From positions 1 through 48,937 of the forward strand of contig CAYHBW010000003.1 in NCBI GenBank assembly GCA_964355085.1: DNA of 48,937 nucleotides, read 5' to 3'. This document shows, one piece after another, positions 21,491 to 29,350 of this stretch. The DNA is from REEB48 sp964355085 (GTDB taxonomy: Bacteria; Patescibacteriota; Minisyncoccia; UBA6257; 02-FULL-45-10c). The position numbers were made by a program, and so were the translations under genes. Under the pieces are notes generated by a model. That model made no database searches. It saw nothing but the letters and a program-made list of their open reading frames with translations, and was not told where the DNA came from. Position 1 is the stretch's first letter. Each line of letters begins with the position of its first letter.

Positions 21491-22546
21491 ATGAAGGGAC
21501 TTAAGCTACGCTCTCTTTCGGGAGAATTATGCAAAGTGGGTTCAAAATATGCCAAAAACCCGCTAGATACTATCAACGATATAGAAAAGAAACTTAGCCC
21601 ATGGGATCATTACATCTTGGAACGCTTCGGTGAAAACTTTTCATTTTTAAAAGAGTATTATAAATTACCGATTCGGATATTTTCTGAATTTTCTTTTGAA
21701 GAATTATGTAAGCTCCACCACTCATCCATACTTATGATGGATCAGTCCGTTAATGAGATTTTTGAAAGAGATGCGCGCTATGAAATAATGCGGAAAATTC
21801 AGAGTTCCATGTGGAGATGGGGCATGAATAAAGGGACTTGGAATCAAGCAGTTGATGCGTATGATAATATCCGCAGATTTTCTTTCATAGAAAACCCTGA
21901 TTTTGAAATCCGACTGGATTACTCCACTCATTTCAATGAATTCGGATACTCCAAATATAGCCGGACATACATTGATGGGGTGTTCGCTTATCTCGTTTAC
22001 TACAAAAGAAGGCACGTGATGACAATCGGCTTCTCAATTATGGAAAAAAGGAGTCTATTGATCCAACAAGTCCAGTCAGTTAATCGCACTGGCAACCGGT
22101 ATTTATACAAACTTCCGAATAATCGTATTGAATTTGTAATCGGTCTTTTTCGTAAAAATTTCCCCGGTTATCAGCTTTACGTTATTGATGGAAATTGTCT
22201 TGTGGAAAAAACGATCTCTCATTACAAGCGAGCCCTTAACATGGCGATGGAACGCTGCAGAAACTATCGAGATCAAATTAAAAATCCTGCATGCAAGTCA
22301 AAAAACATTACTGAACGCTGGCTGAGAGAAAGCGAACAAGAATGCGAAGCATTGGAAGCAAAAATCGTGCATCTCAAGGCAGACAAATCGCGGCTTGCTT
22401 TGTTTTATGGCGATACCGGACGCTTCTTGCTTAATCCCTTAACCCTAAGTGTCAACGGCCTGATTCATCATCAGGTGCATTATCGGCCGCAGTTTGGTTT
22501 AAAAAGAAAAACTCATCACAGCCGCCTCTGGAATTTATTTTCCTAA
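21491..22546 (+). CDS. Orphan protein, 351 aa
   Basis: The largest unrecognised soluble protein of the self-contained type. The middle is aromatic-rich (SMWRWGMNKGTWNQAVDAYD, TYIDGVFAYLVYYKRRH), and the C-terminal third has a charged helical segment (ERWLRESEQECEALEAKIVHLKADK in shape, likely coiled coil). No signal peptide and no motif I can assign. ATG 21491 follows GGAGGAG closely. Promoter and terminator are its own, the terminator stem starting inside the coding end. It could be a phage- or plasmid-derived gene, but nothing nearby shows that. Confidence 0.75.
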   Translation: MKGLKLRSLSGELCKVGSKYAKNPLDTINDIEKKLSPWDHYILERFGENFSFLKEYYKLPIRIFSEFSFEELCKLHHSSILMMDQSVNEIFERDARYEIMRKIQSSMWRWGMNKGTWNQAVDAYDNIRRFSFIENPDFEIRLDYSTHFNEFGYSKYSRTYIDGVFAYLVYYKRRHVMTIGFSIMEKRSLLIQQVQSVNRTGNRYLYKLPNNRIEFVIGLFRKNFPGYQLYVIDGNCLVEKTISHYKRALNMAMERCRNYRDQIKNPACKSKNITERWLRESEQECEALEAKIVHLKADKSRLALFYGDTGRFLLNPLTLSVNGLIHHQVHYRPQFGLKRKTHHSRLWNLFS

Positions 22547-22560
22547 GGCGGCTTTTATTT
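22520..22560 (+). terminator. Terminator overlapping the 351-aa gene end
   Basis: AGCCGCCT (22520-22527) pairs with AGGCGGCT (22546-22553), then TTTATTTATTT. Confidence 0.8.
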
Positions 22561-22584
22561 ATTTACACTTAACTTGCCGAAGTG

Positions 22585-22655
22585 TTCCGGGACAGGGATT
22601 CGAACCCCAATTCTGCGCTCCAGAGGCGCATGTCCTACCATTAGACGATCCCGGA
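22585..22655 (-). tRNA. tRNA-Gln (CTG anticodon)
   Basis: Minus strand: acceptor TCCGGGA/TCCCGGA, D arm GTC..GAC, anticodon stem TGCGC/GCGCA with loop CTCTGGA (anticodon CTG), T loop TTCGAAT. CCA is not encoded. Its 5' end overlaps the last codons of the GIY-YIG gene, whose TAA stop lies in the D loop. Copies of its first 27 nt lie 340 bp upstream. Confidence 0.93.
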
Positions 22656-22895
22656 ATATTTCATCTTGACTAGAAGAGCCCGCTTTCCCTTGGCGCTTTT
22701 ATAGAACTTTTCAATCTTAAAAGCTTCATATACATTCTCATAATTTTCGCTGTAAATCAACGCCAGCGGCCTCCTATTTTTTGTAGATAAAACTTTTCCT
22801 GAATTATGCTTTTCAATTCTGTCAGTCAAATATTTTGTGCAACCGACATATAAATTGCCATCTTTTAAACTTTTTAAAACATATACACACTGCAT
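22641..22895 (-). CDS. Single-domain GIY-YIG endonuclease
   Basis: Small nuclease-fold protein, 84 aa. VYVLKS at residues 4-9 and LYVGCTKYLTDRIEKHNSG at 15-33 are the GIY and YIG segments with the conserved Arg, and the downstream A..IEKFYKSAKGKR segment is typical of UvrC/YhbQ-like one-domain proteins. The last codons (MKYSGIV and stop) are the 5' end of tRNA-Gln. Upstream are D-arm fragments of the same tRNA interrupted by GC-rich palindromes. This looks like a homing-type unit parked at a tRNA; nuclease activity is inferred from the fold. Confidence 0.82.
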   Translation of the reverse strand: MQCVYVLKSLKDGNLYVGCTKYLTDRIEKHNSGKVLSTKNRRPLALIYSENYENVYEAFKIEKFYKSAKGKRALLVKMKYSGIV

Positions 22896-22912
22896 ACAAT
22901 GATATGTTATTT

Positions 22913-23029
22913 TGTCCTAACAGTAGCCTCGCCCATAGGCTACGGCCGAGGGCCTCGCCCATAGGTCGACTGTGATTCCTACCATTAGCCTCGCCCATAG
23001 GCTACGGCCGAGGGACGATCCCGGAATAT
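22913..23029. repeat. tRNA-Gln D-arm fragments with 26-bp palindromic insertions
   Basis: A 26-nt GC-rich palindromic unit (CCTCG..CCGAGGG) occurs at 22927-22952 and 22989-23014, with a 13-nt partial copy at 22953-22965. The second full copy splits an otherwise exact duplicate of the tRNA-Gln 5' region: 22977-22988 equals 22633-22644, and 23015-23029 equals 22645-22659. The first full copy follows a degenerate tRNA fragment (22913-22926, 12 of 14 identical to 22631-22644) at the same junction. The units therefore sit at one specific point of the D loop. Confidence 0.8.
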
Positions 23030-23078
23030 GAACCTTCTGAAGATATTCTAAAATAGTTTATGATATAATTCAAATACA

Positions 23079-23711
23079 ATGAAACAATTTATACTTCCGG
23101 AACTTCCGTACGCTCTTGATGCATTGGCCCCGCATCTTTCAAAAGAAGCGCTTGAGTATCACTATGGCAAGCATCATGCCGCTTATATAAACAATCTAAA
23201 TAAGCTGATAACCGGAACTGATTATGAAAACATGCCCATTGAAGAAATCGTAAAGCGAGCCGATGCGGCCGGACTTTTCAATAACGCCGCGCAGGCTTAT
23301 AATCATACTTTTTATTGGCATTGCATGAAGCCGAACTCCGGCGCGGTTGAACCGGTTCCCGGAAATCAGATCGCATCGGCGATCGGCGATTCTTTCGGAT
23401 CATTGGAGAAATTCAAGGAAGAATTCACTAAAACCGGACTCACGCATTTCGGAAGCGGGTGGGCCTGGCTTCTCATGAATAAATCCGGAAAGCTGGAGAT
23501 CAAAGGAATGCATGACGCTGATACGCCGATTAAGGACGGAGATAGGCCGTTACTGGCGCTGGATGTTTGGGAGCATGCTTATTATATAGACTACCGGAAT
23601 GCCAGAGCGGATTACATAAGCGCGTTCTGGAAGCTGATCAATTGGGAATTTGCCGAAAAGCAGCTTTTAAAAGACAAATCCGATACGTTGATGACCGCAT
23701 CCGCGCAGTAG
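23079..23711 (+). CDS. sodA: Superoxide dismutase, Fe/Mn family
   Basis: Converts superoxide to oxygen and peroxide. Predicted metal ligands are H28 (EYHYGKHH), H76 (YNHTFYWHC), D162 and H166 (DVWEHAYYIDY). FNNAAQAYNHTFYW and HFGSGWAWLL match the family; whether iron or manganese is used cannot be fixed by eye. 210 aa, no signal peptide, so cytoplasmic. TATAAT (23064-23069) ends 9 nt before ATG, predicting a leaderless mRNA. Presence with ndh suggests exposure to oxygen. Confidence 0.96.
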   Translation: MKQFILPELPYALDALAPHLSKEALEYHYGKHHAAYINNLNKLITGTDYENMPIEEIVKRADAAGLFNNAAQAYNHTFYWHCMKPNSGAVEPVPGNQIASAIGDSFGSLEKFKEEFTKTGLTHFGSGWAWLLMNKSGKLEIKGMHDADTPIKDGDRPLLALDVWEHAYYIDYRNARADYISAFWKLINWEFAEKQLLKDKSDTLMTASAQ

Positions 23712-23819
23712 GCGACGGTTCTAGTTCTGGTGAAATTGAAATTTTGCATTGAATCAGGCTGTGCTATAATTACTGTTATCCGATTATAAGTAAAAATTAA
23801 CACAATTAATCAAAAAACC

Positions 23820-24377
23820 ATGAACAGATTCATAGATGTCAATCCGCAAAGGCGCGGAACTGGAAATATGGGAGGAAATATTAACAACGCAGAAGAAACG
23901 CCGCAAGAATCCCATTTTAATAAAGTGAAAAAATTTTGCATGGAGCGCTGCCCCCGAAGCGCAAATGGCTGGTTAGTAGCGCTGCTCACTGCGGTTGTAA
24001 TATGGCAAGTCCTTGTTTCTTTTGGCGCGATGCCATCGCTGACTTTTCCTATGGTAAGCGGAGGAAAGTGGCAAGCGATGTTCCTTACAAATGGGCAGGT
24101 CTATTTCGGCCATCTTAAGGAAGTCAACCGTGATTACGTGAAAATGGCGGATATCTATTATCTCCAGGTCTCACAACAGCTTCAACCTTCTTCGGATCAG
24201 CCGCAGCAGATCACCCTCATAAAGCTCGGAAACGAGCTTCATGGACCTGAAGACACGATGTATGTCCCGAAGAATCAGGTTGTTTTCTGGGAGAATATGA
24301 AAGATGATTCTACTGTCGTACAAGCCATAGACACTTTGAAGAAAAATGAGGCGGAGGCGGCGGTAAAATCCGAATAA
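23820..24377 (+). CDS. Membrane-anchored hypothetical protein, 185 aa
   Basis: A Cys-containing cytoplasmic N-terminus (KKFCMERCPRSANGW) leads into one transmembrane helix (about residues 50-70, WLVALLTAVVIWQVLVSFG). The outer domain contains KWQAMFLTNGQVYFGHLKEVN, a segment shared by small membrane proteins of Parcubacteria (recalled, not checked), followed by YYLQVSQQLQ and VPKNQVVFWENM. Function unknown. A TATAAT near 23764-23769 gives a leader of about 45 nt. Terminator shared with fmt follows. Confidence 0.75.
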   Translation: MNRFIDVNPQRRGTGNMGGNINNAEETPQESHFNKVKKFCMERCPRSANGWLVALLTAVVIWQVLVSFGAMPSLTFPMVSGGKWQAMFLTNGQVYFGHLKEVNRDYVKMADIYYLQVSQQLQPSSDQPQQITLIKLGNELHGPEDTMYVPKNQVVFWENMKDDSTVVQAIDTLKKNEAEAAVKSE

Positions 24378-24383
24378 AAAATG

Positions 24384-24413
24384 AAATATCCCGTTCAGAC
24401 GGGATATTTTTAT
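24384..24413. terminator. Bidirectional terminator before fmt
   Basis: AAATATCCCGT pairs with ACGGGATATTT; A/T-rich tails on both sides serve the convergent genes. Confidence 0.85.
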
Positions 24414-25183
24414 TGGAGAAAATTCTTGTAACCGTTCAGGAAGGATCTGTAATCCATTGGTTTTTTTCCTTCCGGCTGAACTTTTTTGAGCGAAAGTTTA
24501 CCGTCGACGTAATCCGCTTCTAGAAGTTTTATCCGGAGAATCTTTCCGTCTTCCGAATGGAGTATTGAAAATGCGCCCGGTTCAGGATTCAGCGCCCTGA
24601 TTTTCAGCCAGGCATCTTTTTGATCGCCGTTTTTGAAATCGATCTTTGCGTCATCAGAGGTGAATTTTTTCGTGAATGTCGCCGTTGAGTCATCCTGATC
24701 TTCCGGTTTCAGCTGTCCTTCGAACCATTTCCCCATGCTTTTCGTAAGCAGATCGGCGCTCAACCGCGCGAGTTTTTTTTCTAATGTGGCGTATGTGTCA
24801 TCCGGATCGATCGGAATTTTTTCCATCGCTATGACCGGGCCATGATCAACTTTTTCATCTATCAGGAATATCGATGTTCCGGTTTCTTTTTCGCCGTTCA
24901 GAATCGCCGATTGGATAGGTGAAGCGCCGCGATATTTCGGGAGCAGGGAAGGATGGACTCCGACTGTCCCTTTCGGGGCGATATCCAATATTTCTTTTTT
25001 CAGTATTTTCCCGAAGGCGGCGACAAGAAAAAAATCCGCACCCAGTGATTTCAGATATTCCGGATCAAGCGGAGCTTTCGCATTCCTGATCGAGGCGACC
25101 GGCGGAAGACCGGCGTTGATGAGTTCTTCCAGGATTATCTCCGCGAACTTCGATTCCTGTCCTCCGAAAAAAATGTAGCGCAT
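24410..25183 (-). CDS. fmt: Methionyl-tRNA formyltransferase, short form
   Basis: Formylates initiator Met-tRNA using 10-formyl-THF. AAFGKILKKEILD and VHPSLLPKYRGASPIQSAIL are the signatures of the formyltransferase fold; H77 and D113 (VDHGPV) of the catalytic triad are present, but the Asn of the NxH motif is Gly (VGVH, G75). At 257 aa the C-terminal tRNA-binding domain is truncated compared with about 310 aa. It lies next to def, which removes the formyl group later, separated by a repeat-like spacer. Confidence 0.9.
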   Translation of the reverse strand: MRYIFFGGQESKFAEIILEELINAGLPPVASIRNAKAPLDPEYLKSLGADFFLVAAFGKILKKEILDIAPKGTVGVHPSLLPKYRGASPIQSAILNGEKETGTSIFLIDEKVDHGPVIAMEKIPIDPDDTYATLEKKLARLSADLLTKSMGKWFEGQLKPEDQDDSTATFTKKFTSDDAKIDFKNGDQKDAWLKIRALNPEPGAFSILHSEDGKILRIKLLEADYVDGKLSLKKVQPEGKKPMDYRSFLNGYKNFLQ

Positions 25184-25261
25184 TTTAGTTACTTAGTTGA
25201 TTGGTTAGTTGGTTAATTTGTTGATTTATGCATTTTACTATTTAACAATTTAACTAATCGA
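25184..25261. repeat. Low-complexity spacer, AACTAA/TTAGTTGGTT family
   Basis: Degenerate tandem TTAGTTGATTGGTTAGTT-type words between fmt and def. The same words occur at 25751-25815 and 28362-28395. Confidence 0.6.
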
Positions 25262-25750
25262 CTAATTAACCACTTGGTACTTATGCAGATATTTCGCCTT
25301 ATCGATGAAAAGTTTTCCGTCCAGATGATCCATTTCGTGCTGGAATATGCGGGCCAGCAGACCCCAGGCCTTTATTTTCAATTTTTTGCCGTTCTTATCC
25401 CATCCTTCCAGAACGACTTTCGCCGGCCGGACGACTTTCCCGAAAATTTCAGGAACACTCAAGCATCCCTCCTCCATATTCGCGGCTTCGTCTGAAAGTT
25501 TGGTGATTTTTGAATTGAAAACCGAATAGAATTTGCCTTCGGCCTGGGCCACGAAAACGTGCATATCCAATCCGATCTGATTGGCGCTTAATCCTATGCC
25601 GTTAGCTTTTTTCATGGTTTCCCGCATTTTCCGGACCAGCTCCTGTATATCTTTTTTGGAATTTTTTTTGAAATCAAACTCCGCCATTTTTTTACGGAGG
25701 AGTTTTGTTTCGTTTTTATCGTCAATTGTCCAGATTCCGTGTTGAGTCAT
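25262..25750 (-). CDS. def: Peptide deformylase
   Basis: Metalloenzyme that removes the N-formyl group from new proteins. Motif 1 GIGLSANQIG is at residues 51-60 (A of GxGLAAxQ replaced by S), motif 2 EGCLS at 94-98 with metal ligand C96, and motif 3 HEMDH at 138-142. Length 162 aa is normal. It forms a minus-strand pair with fmt and is preceded by a small hypothetical gene. Confidence 0.96.
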   Translation of the reverse strand: MTQHGIWTIDDKNETKLLRKKMAEFDFKKNSKKDIQELVRKMRETMKKANGIGLSANQIGLDMHVFVAQAEGKFYSVFNSKITKLSDEAANMEEGCLSVPEIFGKVVRPAKVVLEGWDKNGKKLKIKAWGLLARIFQHEMDHLDGKLFIDKAKYLHKYQVVN

Positions 25751-25815
25751 CGTTAGTTTATTGGTAACTTGGTTAGTTGGTTGATTGGGTCGTGCGAATT
25801 AACCAAGAACTAACT
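25751..25815. repeat. Low-complexity spacer, AACTAA family
   Basis: Words GTTAGTTTATTGGTAACTTGGTTAG and AACTAACTGACTAATT-like, as between fmt and def. Confidence 0.5.
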
Positions 25816-26106
25816 GACTAATTCACTACCTGTTTCCTTTTCCTTAAGTTTTTTGACTAGAGTCATGAAATAAGCGCCTTTATTGTCCACATTTTTCCGT
25901 TCGGCAAGGTCTTTGGCTATGCGGACAAGTTCATTGCCGTCATAGATTTTCGCCATTCTCATATACAGCGCCTTATGTTCCTGGTCTTCAAGGATTTCGG
26001 CCAGAGCAAGTCCTGTCGATTGATACGGCTTATAAACTCGGGATTTTTTGGCACGCTCCTGCAGTGTCTTCAGGTAGTCGCGGTTTATGTCTTTCATCGT
26101 GTTCAT
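25810..26106 (-). CDS. Hypothetical protein, 98 aa
   Basis: All-helical, charged protein (RDYLKTLQERAKKSRVYKPY, LALAEILEDQEHKALYMRMA, LVRIAKDLAERKNV). The pattern, and conservation of its position beside def and fmt as far as I can judge, suggest a real cytoplasmic protein of CPR bacteria, but I cannot name it. Starts at ATG 26106 or 26097 are both possible; no Shine-Dalgarno. It diverges from thpR. Confidence 0.7.
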   Translation of the reverse strand: MNTMKDINRDYLKTLQERAKKSRVYKPYQSTGLALAEILEDQEHKALYMRMAKIYDGNELVRIAKDLAERKNVDNKGAYFMTLVKKLKEKETGSELVS

Positions 26107-26154
26107 ATATGAAGGTTAGTTTTATTGTATGATATATTAGAACCTATCTCAACA

Positions 26155-26715
26155 ATGAAAAGACGTCTATTCATTTCACTGGACATCCCTGAAGACCTGA
26201 AAAAGGCCGTAAGCAGGGAATTGGAAAAGGTCCGCTATCAATTCACGGATGATGTCCGTTTTGTCGATCCTGAACAATGGCATGTGACTGTCGTATTTTT
26301 AGGCCAGCAAGAAGATGCAGCCGTAAGCAAGATTTTGAATTCCATGAAGAAAACATCTGATGATTCCGACGCTCCGGAAATAGTTTTTTCCGGAATCACT
26401 TACGGACCCAGAAGTGGAACGCCGCGGATGATCTGGCTGAACGGTTCGGTCAAATCTTCAAGATCCCTGCAGGAGCTGAAGGACCGTCTCGAGGATGATC
26501 TTGTCGATAATGGCGTGGTTTTCGGCAAAGAGCACCGGCAGTTCAATATCCACGTGACCCTTGCTAAATTCATGTCCGCGGAAAATCTTCCACCGCTTGA
26601 CGTTCCGTTCAGTCATTCATTCATCGCTCCGACCTTAGATCTCATGGAGTCCCGCATGTCCCGTGACGGCGTCAAATATGAATTTTTGCAGAAAATGGAA
26701 TTTCGGGTAGAATAA
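26155..26715 (+). CDS. thpR: RNA 2',3'-cyclic phosphodiesterase / 2'-5' RNA ligase family
   Basis: Member of the 2H phosphoesterase superfamily, hydrolysing 2',3'-cyclic RNA ends. The two HxT motifs are HVT at 43-45 (WHVTVVFLG) and HVT at 133-135 (NIHVTLAKF). 186 aa, usual size. The frame extends to an ATG at 26125, but that stretch contains the TATATT -10 box, so I start at MKRRLFISLDIP, which aligns with the family's N-terminus. Confidence 0.9.
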   Translation: MKRRLFISLDIPEDLKKAVSRELEKVRYQFTDDVRFVDPEQWHVTVVFLGQQEDAAVSKILNSMKKTSDDSDAPEIVFSGITYGPRSGTPRMIWLNGSVKSSRSLQELKDRLEDDLVDNGVVFGKEHRQFNIHVTLAKFMSAENLPPLDVPFSHSFIAPTLDLMESRMSRDGVKYEFLQKMEFRVE

Positions 26716-26728
26716 GAGGATAACCGCT

Positions 26729-27988
26729 ATGAACTTAAGGCAATTCAAGGAAAAATATCCGGATCAGATACCGTTTTTGACCGGCATTTTCATCGCAATC
26801 GCCCTTATGGGTATCGGAACTTTTTATTTCGGATATGAGCTCGGTCGTTCGCATCCGAAATCGGTTGAGGTCAGGAATATTGAAAATATCGGATCGGATC
26901 AGGAAAAATCAGTGGACTTCGGAACATTCTGGGAGGCCTGGGACATTCTCCGCAATGAACATCTGAACGGCGAGGATGCCAAAAATCAGGATATGATTTA
27001 TGGAGCGATAAAAGGACTGACCGGGTCGCTCGGAGATCCTCATACTGTTTTTCTTCCGCCGGAAGATTCCAAGAAATTCGAGGAGGATGTCGTCGGCAAT
27101 TTCGGAGGAATAGGGGCGGAAATCGGCATCAAGGACAAACAGCTTGTGGTCATCGCTCCGCTCAAGGGAAATCCGGCGGAAGCCGTAGGGCTCAAGGCCG
27201 GGGATAAGATTTTCGGAATCGACGGAAAACCGACTGACAGTTTGGATGTCAATGAGGCGGTTAAAAAAATACGCGGGGAAATCGGAACCGCCGTAGTGCT
27301 GACGGTTTTCAGGGACGGCTGGGAAAAGACGGAGGATTTCAAAATCGTCAGGGCGAACATAGTCATTCCGACGCTGGAAACTGAATTCATAGAATTCGGC
27401 GGTAAGAAAATGGCTCGTATTTCCCTGTTTGCGTTTAATCAAAATGCGCCGCTCGGATTTTATAAGGAGGTTCTCGGAGCATCTCTTAACGGAGCGGAGG
27501 GATTGATTCTTGATCTCCGGAATAATCCCGGAGGATTTCTCGAAGTCGCCATCAATCTGGCCGGCTGGTTCGTAAACAAAGGAGAGATAGTGGTAAGTGA
27601 AAAATTCCGCAGCGGAACAGGAGACGTATTCCGCGCTGACGGAAATCAGGCGCTTAAAGACGCCCCAGTGGTCATTCTCGTCAATAAAGGGTCTGCTTCA
27701 GCATCGGAAATCCTGGCCGGAGCTCTTCGCGCAATTCGCGGAACCAAACTGATTGGGGCAAATACCTTCGGAAAGGGGACGGTTCAGGAACTCCGGAGCT
27801 TGAGCGATAATTCAAAGATCAAGCTTACAATTGCAAATTGGGTACTTCCGGACGGCACAATAATAAGCGAAGACGGACTAGTCCCTGATTATAAGGTTGA
27901 AATCAGCGATGAGGATGTCAAAAATAAATTAGATAGCCAATTGGAAAAGGCGAAAGAGGTTTTATTGCAGGAGATGACGAAGAAATAG
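26729..27988 (+). CDS. Carboxy-terminal processing protease (S41, CtpA type)
   Basis: Exported or membrane-anchored serine protease. A transmembrane segment (residues 17-35) is followed by a PDZ domain (GGIGAEIGIKDKQLVVIAPL onwards) and the tail-specific protease core. The predicted nucleophile is S324 in GSASASEI and the general base K349 in TFGKGTVQ, spaced by 25 residues as in CtpA. 419 aa, complete. It begins 13 nt after thpR, probably cotranscribed. Two small hairpins follow the stop. Confidence 0.95.
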   Translation: MNLRQFKEKYPDQIPFLTGIFIAIALMGIGTFYFGYELGRSHPKSVEVRNIENIGSDQEKSVDFGTFWEAWDILRNEHLNGEDAKNQDMIYGAIKGLTGSLGDPHTVFLPPEDSKKFEEDVVGNFGGIGAEIGIKDKQLVVIAPLKGNPAEAVGLKAGDKIFGIDGKPTDSLDVNEAVKKIRGEIGTAVVLTVFRDGWEKTEDFKIVRANIVIPTLETEFIEFGGKKMARISLFAFNQNAPLGFYKEVLGASLNGAEGLILDLRNNPGGFLEVAINLAGWFVNKGEIVVSEKFRSGTGDVFRADGNQALKDAPVVILVNKGSASASEILAGALRAIRGTKLIGANTFGKGTVQELRSLSDNSKIKLTIANWVLPDGTIISEDGLVPDYKVEISDEDVKNKLDSQLEKAKEVLLQEMTKK

Positions 27989-28050
27989 TCTTAAAGTCCA
28001 TAAAGCCCCGACCAAAGTCGGGGAGCCGACTCGGGTCGGCTTTGAAAGTT
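27988..28050. repeat. AAAGTC words and two tandem hairpins
   Basis: TTAAAGTCCATAAAG is followed by CCCCGAC..GTCGGGG and AGCCGAC..GTCGGCT hairpins after the protease gene. Confidence 0.5.
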
Positions 28051-28062
28051 GGATATAAATAA

Positions 28063-28092
28063 AAAACTGCCCAGCAAGGGCAGTTTTTTAGA
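28063..28092. terminator. Bidirectional terminator before rpmA
   Basis: AAAACTGCCC (28063-28072) pairs with GGGCAGTTTT (28078-28087), with A and T tracts on either side. Confidence 0.85.
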
Positions 28093-28360
28093 GTACGCTG
28101 ACTACGGTGGTCAATCTGCGGGATCCGTCAAAGCGGATCTTTTTGGATCGGGTGAATTTCACCTTGCCGTTTTTCATGGCGTAGATTGTGTCATCTGCGC
28201 CTTGCTTCACATTCTCGCCGAGAGAATATTTGCTTCCGCGCTGGCGGATTATAATCTGGCCGACAGTGGCCATTTCACCGTCCGATTTCTTTACTCCAAG
28301 CCGTTTTGATTCCGACTCACGCGCGTTATGCGCTGCGCCGGTCGATTTAGTATGTGCCAT
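28088..28360 (-). CDS. rpmA: Ribosomal protein bL27
   Basis: Large-subunit protein near the peptidyl-transferase centre. MAHTKSTGAAHNARESESKR and LGVKKSDGEMATVGQIIIRQ are diagnostic, followed by the GSKYSLGENVKQGADDTIYA core. 90 aa, usual. The N-terminus starts directly with the tail that reaches the tRNA site; no Firmicutes-type cleavable extension. The usual partner rplU is not adjacent. Confidence 0.97.
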   Translation of the reverse strand: MAHTKSTGAAHNARESESKRLGVKKSDGEMATVGQIIIRQRGSKYSLGENVKQGADDTIYAMKNGKVKFTRSKKIRFDGSRRLTTVVSVL

Positions 28361-28361
28361 A

Positions 28362-28405
28362 GTTTAGTTGATAGTTATTAGTGATTAGTTTATAGTATTT
28401 AAAAA
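28362..28405. repeat. Low-complexity spacer, TTAGTT family
   Basis: TTTAGTTGATAGTTATTAGTGATTAG-like words between rpmA and the next small gene, including TATAGT about 13 nt before its ATG. Confidence 0.45.
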
Positions 28406-28408
28406 AAT

Positions 28409-28558
28409 ATGTCAACATTCATTGAATCCATTAAATCCCATAAAACCGCCGTCTTTTTGATGTTATTTATATTGTCTTCTTTGAGCTTCGGTCTCGGTTA
28501 TCTTTATGCAAAGCAGGAAAATCCCGCGCCTATCTTAATACAGAAGATGGGTAGTTAA
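28409..28558 (+). CDS. Small membrane protein, 49 aa, possibly a truncated gene
   Basis: ATG 28409 to TAA 28556 encodes a basic N-terminus (STFIESIKSHKT), one transmembrane helix (AVFLMLFILSSLSFGLGYLY) and a short outer tail (AKQENPAPILIQK). The GLGYLYAKQENPAP transition resembles the anchor of longer Parcubacterial exported proteins (recalled, not checked), so this could be an anchor left after loss of a domain, or a genuine mini-protein. The next 120 nt hold no continuation. Confidence 0.5.
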   Translation: MSTFIESIKSHKTAVFLMLFILSSLSFGLGYLYAKQENPAPILIQKMGS

Positions 28559-28640
28559 AAGTAAAAAGTCTGTAAAGTCGCAAGTGGCATCCGAAGAGAT
28601 GTCATCCCGGCCTACGAGCCGGGATCCAGATCTAAAATTA
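28558..28640. repeat. AAAGTC words and a REP-like palindrome
   Basis: AAAAGTCTGTAAAGTCG is followed by ATCCCGGC-CTACGA-GCCGGGAT near 28605-28630, flanked by GTC and CCAG; palindromes of this GTCATCCC..GGGATCCAG type are dispersed repeats in other bacteria (established knowledge). Confidence 0.5.
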
Positions 28641-28683
28641 GAAATTTGTAGCAAAATGTTGCCTTGGTTGAGTTATATAATAT

Positions 28684-29310
28684 ATGACGAAACCCGAGGC
28701 TTATATCTTTGATCTGGACGGTACTTTAGTGAGAACGCAAAGCGAATTTCACGCAGTAGCTGAGGTTGAGGTTTTGAAGAAATACGGAATTTCTTTGACT
28801 GCGGACTCAATTTCAGAAAGATTTTCCGGCGTTCATACACTTGAAGTCTTTAAGGAGCTTGCGCCAAGTCATGACCCGCATAAGTTGTTAAAAAATAAAT
28901 GGGAGATAATGTATTCAATGGCAGCTCAAAAACCTATTGAATTACTATCTTTTGCAGAGGAATTAGTGCGGGAATTACGCAATCAAAATATACCGCTCGC
29001 AATCGCATCTGCTTCACCTCTTGAATGGATAAGAACTTGCTTGGGAAAGACCGGTTTAGAGAGTTTATTTAATGGGCTGGCATCTGCCGACGAAGTAGCA
29101 CATGGCAAGCCGGAGCCCGATGTTTTTCTATTGGCGGCAAAACGTTTAAATGTTCAACCAGAAAATTGCATAGCAATAGATGATGGGCGGGCAGGAGCAA
29201 TCGCCGGAGTCCGGGCAAATATGAAAACTTTTTGGCTGACGCAAAATTCCGACATTATATCTGGAGCTATAAAAATTTCATCGCTTAAAGAACTTATTAG
29301 CAATAAATAA
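28684..29310 (+). CDS. HAD-superfamily hydrolase, beta-phosphoglucomutase-like
   Basis: Cytoplasmic phosphatase or phosphomutase of HAD subfamily I. Motif I FDLDGTLV holds D10 and D12, motif II is ASASP near residue 102, motif III K is in HGKPEPDVF, and motif IV is IAIDDGRAG. A helical cap lies between motifs I and II. Substrate cannot be assigned. A TATAAT box ends 2 nt before the ATG, so the actual start could be slightly different. Confidence 0.9.
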   Translation: MTKPEAYIFDLDGTLVRTQSEFHAVAEVEVLKKYGISLTADSISERFSGVHTLEVFKELAPSHDPHKLLKNKWEIMYSMAAQKPIELLSFAEELVRELRNQNIPLAIASASPLEWIRTCLGKTGLESLFNGLASADEVAHGKPEPDVFLLAAKRLNVQPENCIAIDDGRAGAIAGVRANMKTFWLTQNSDIISGAIKISSLKELISNK

Positions 29311-29350
29311 AACCTACTTTATAGACTTTACGGACTTTATGAACTTTCAA
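29311..29350. repeat. AAAGTC-family spacer (inverse)
   Basis: CTTTATAGACTTTACGG and ACTTTATGAACTTTCAAC words between convergent genes. Confidence 0.55.

Noticed and set aside
22913..23029. CRISPR-like repeat array
   Set aside because: Only two full palindromic units, no regular spacers and no cas genes; the intervening sequence is tRNA-derived.
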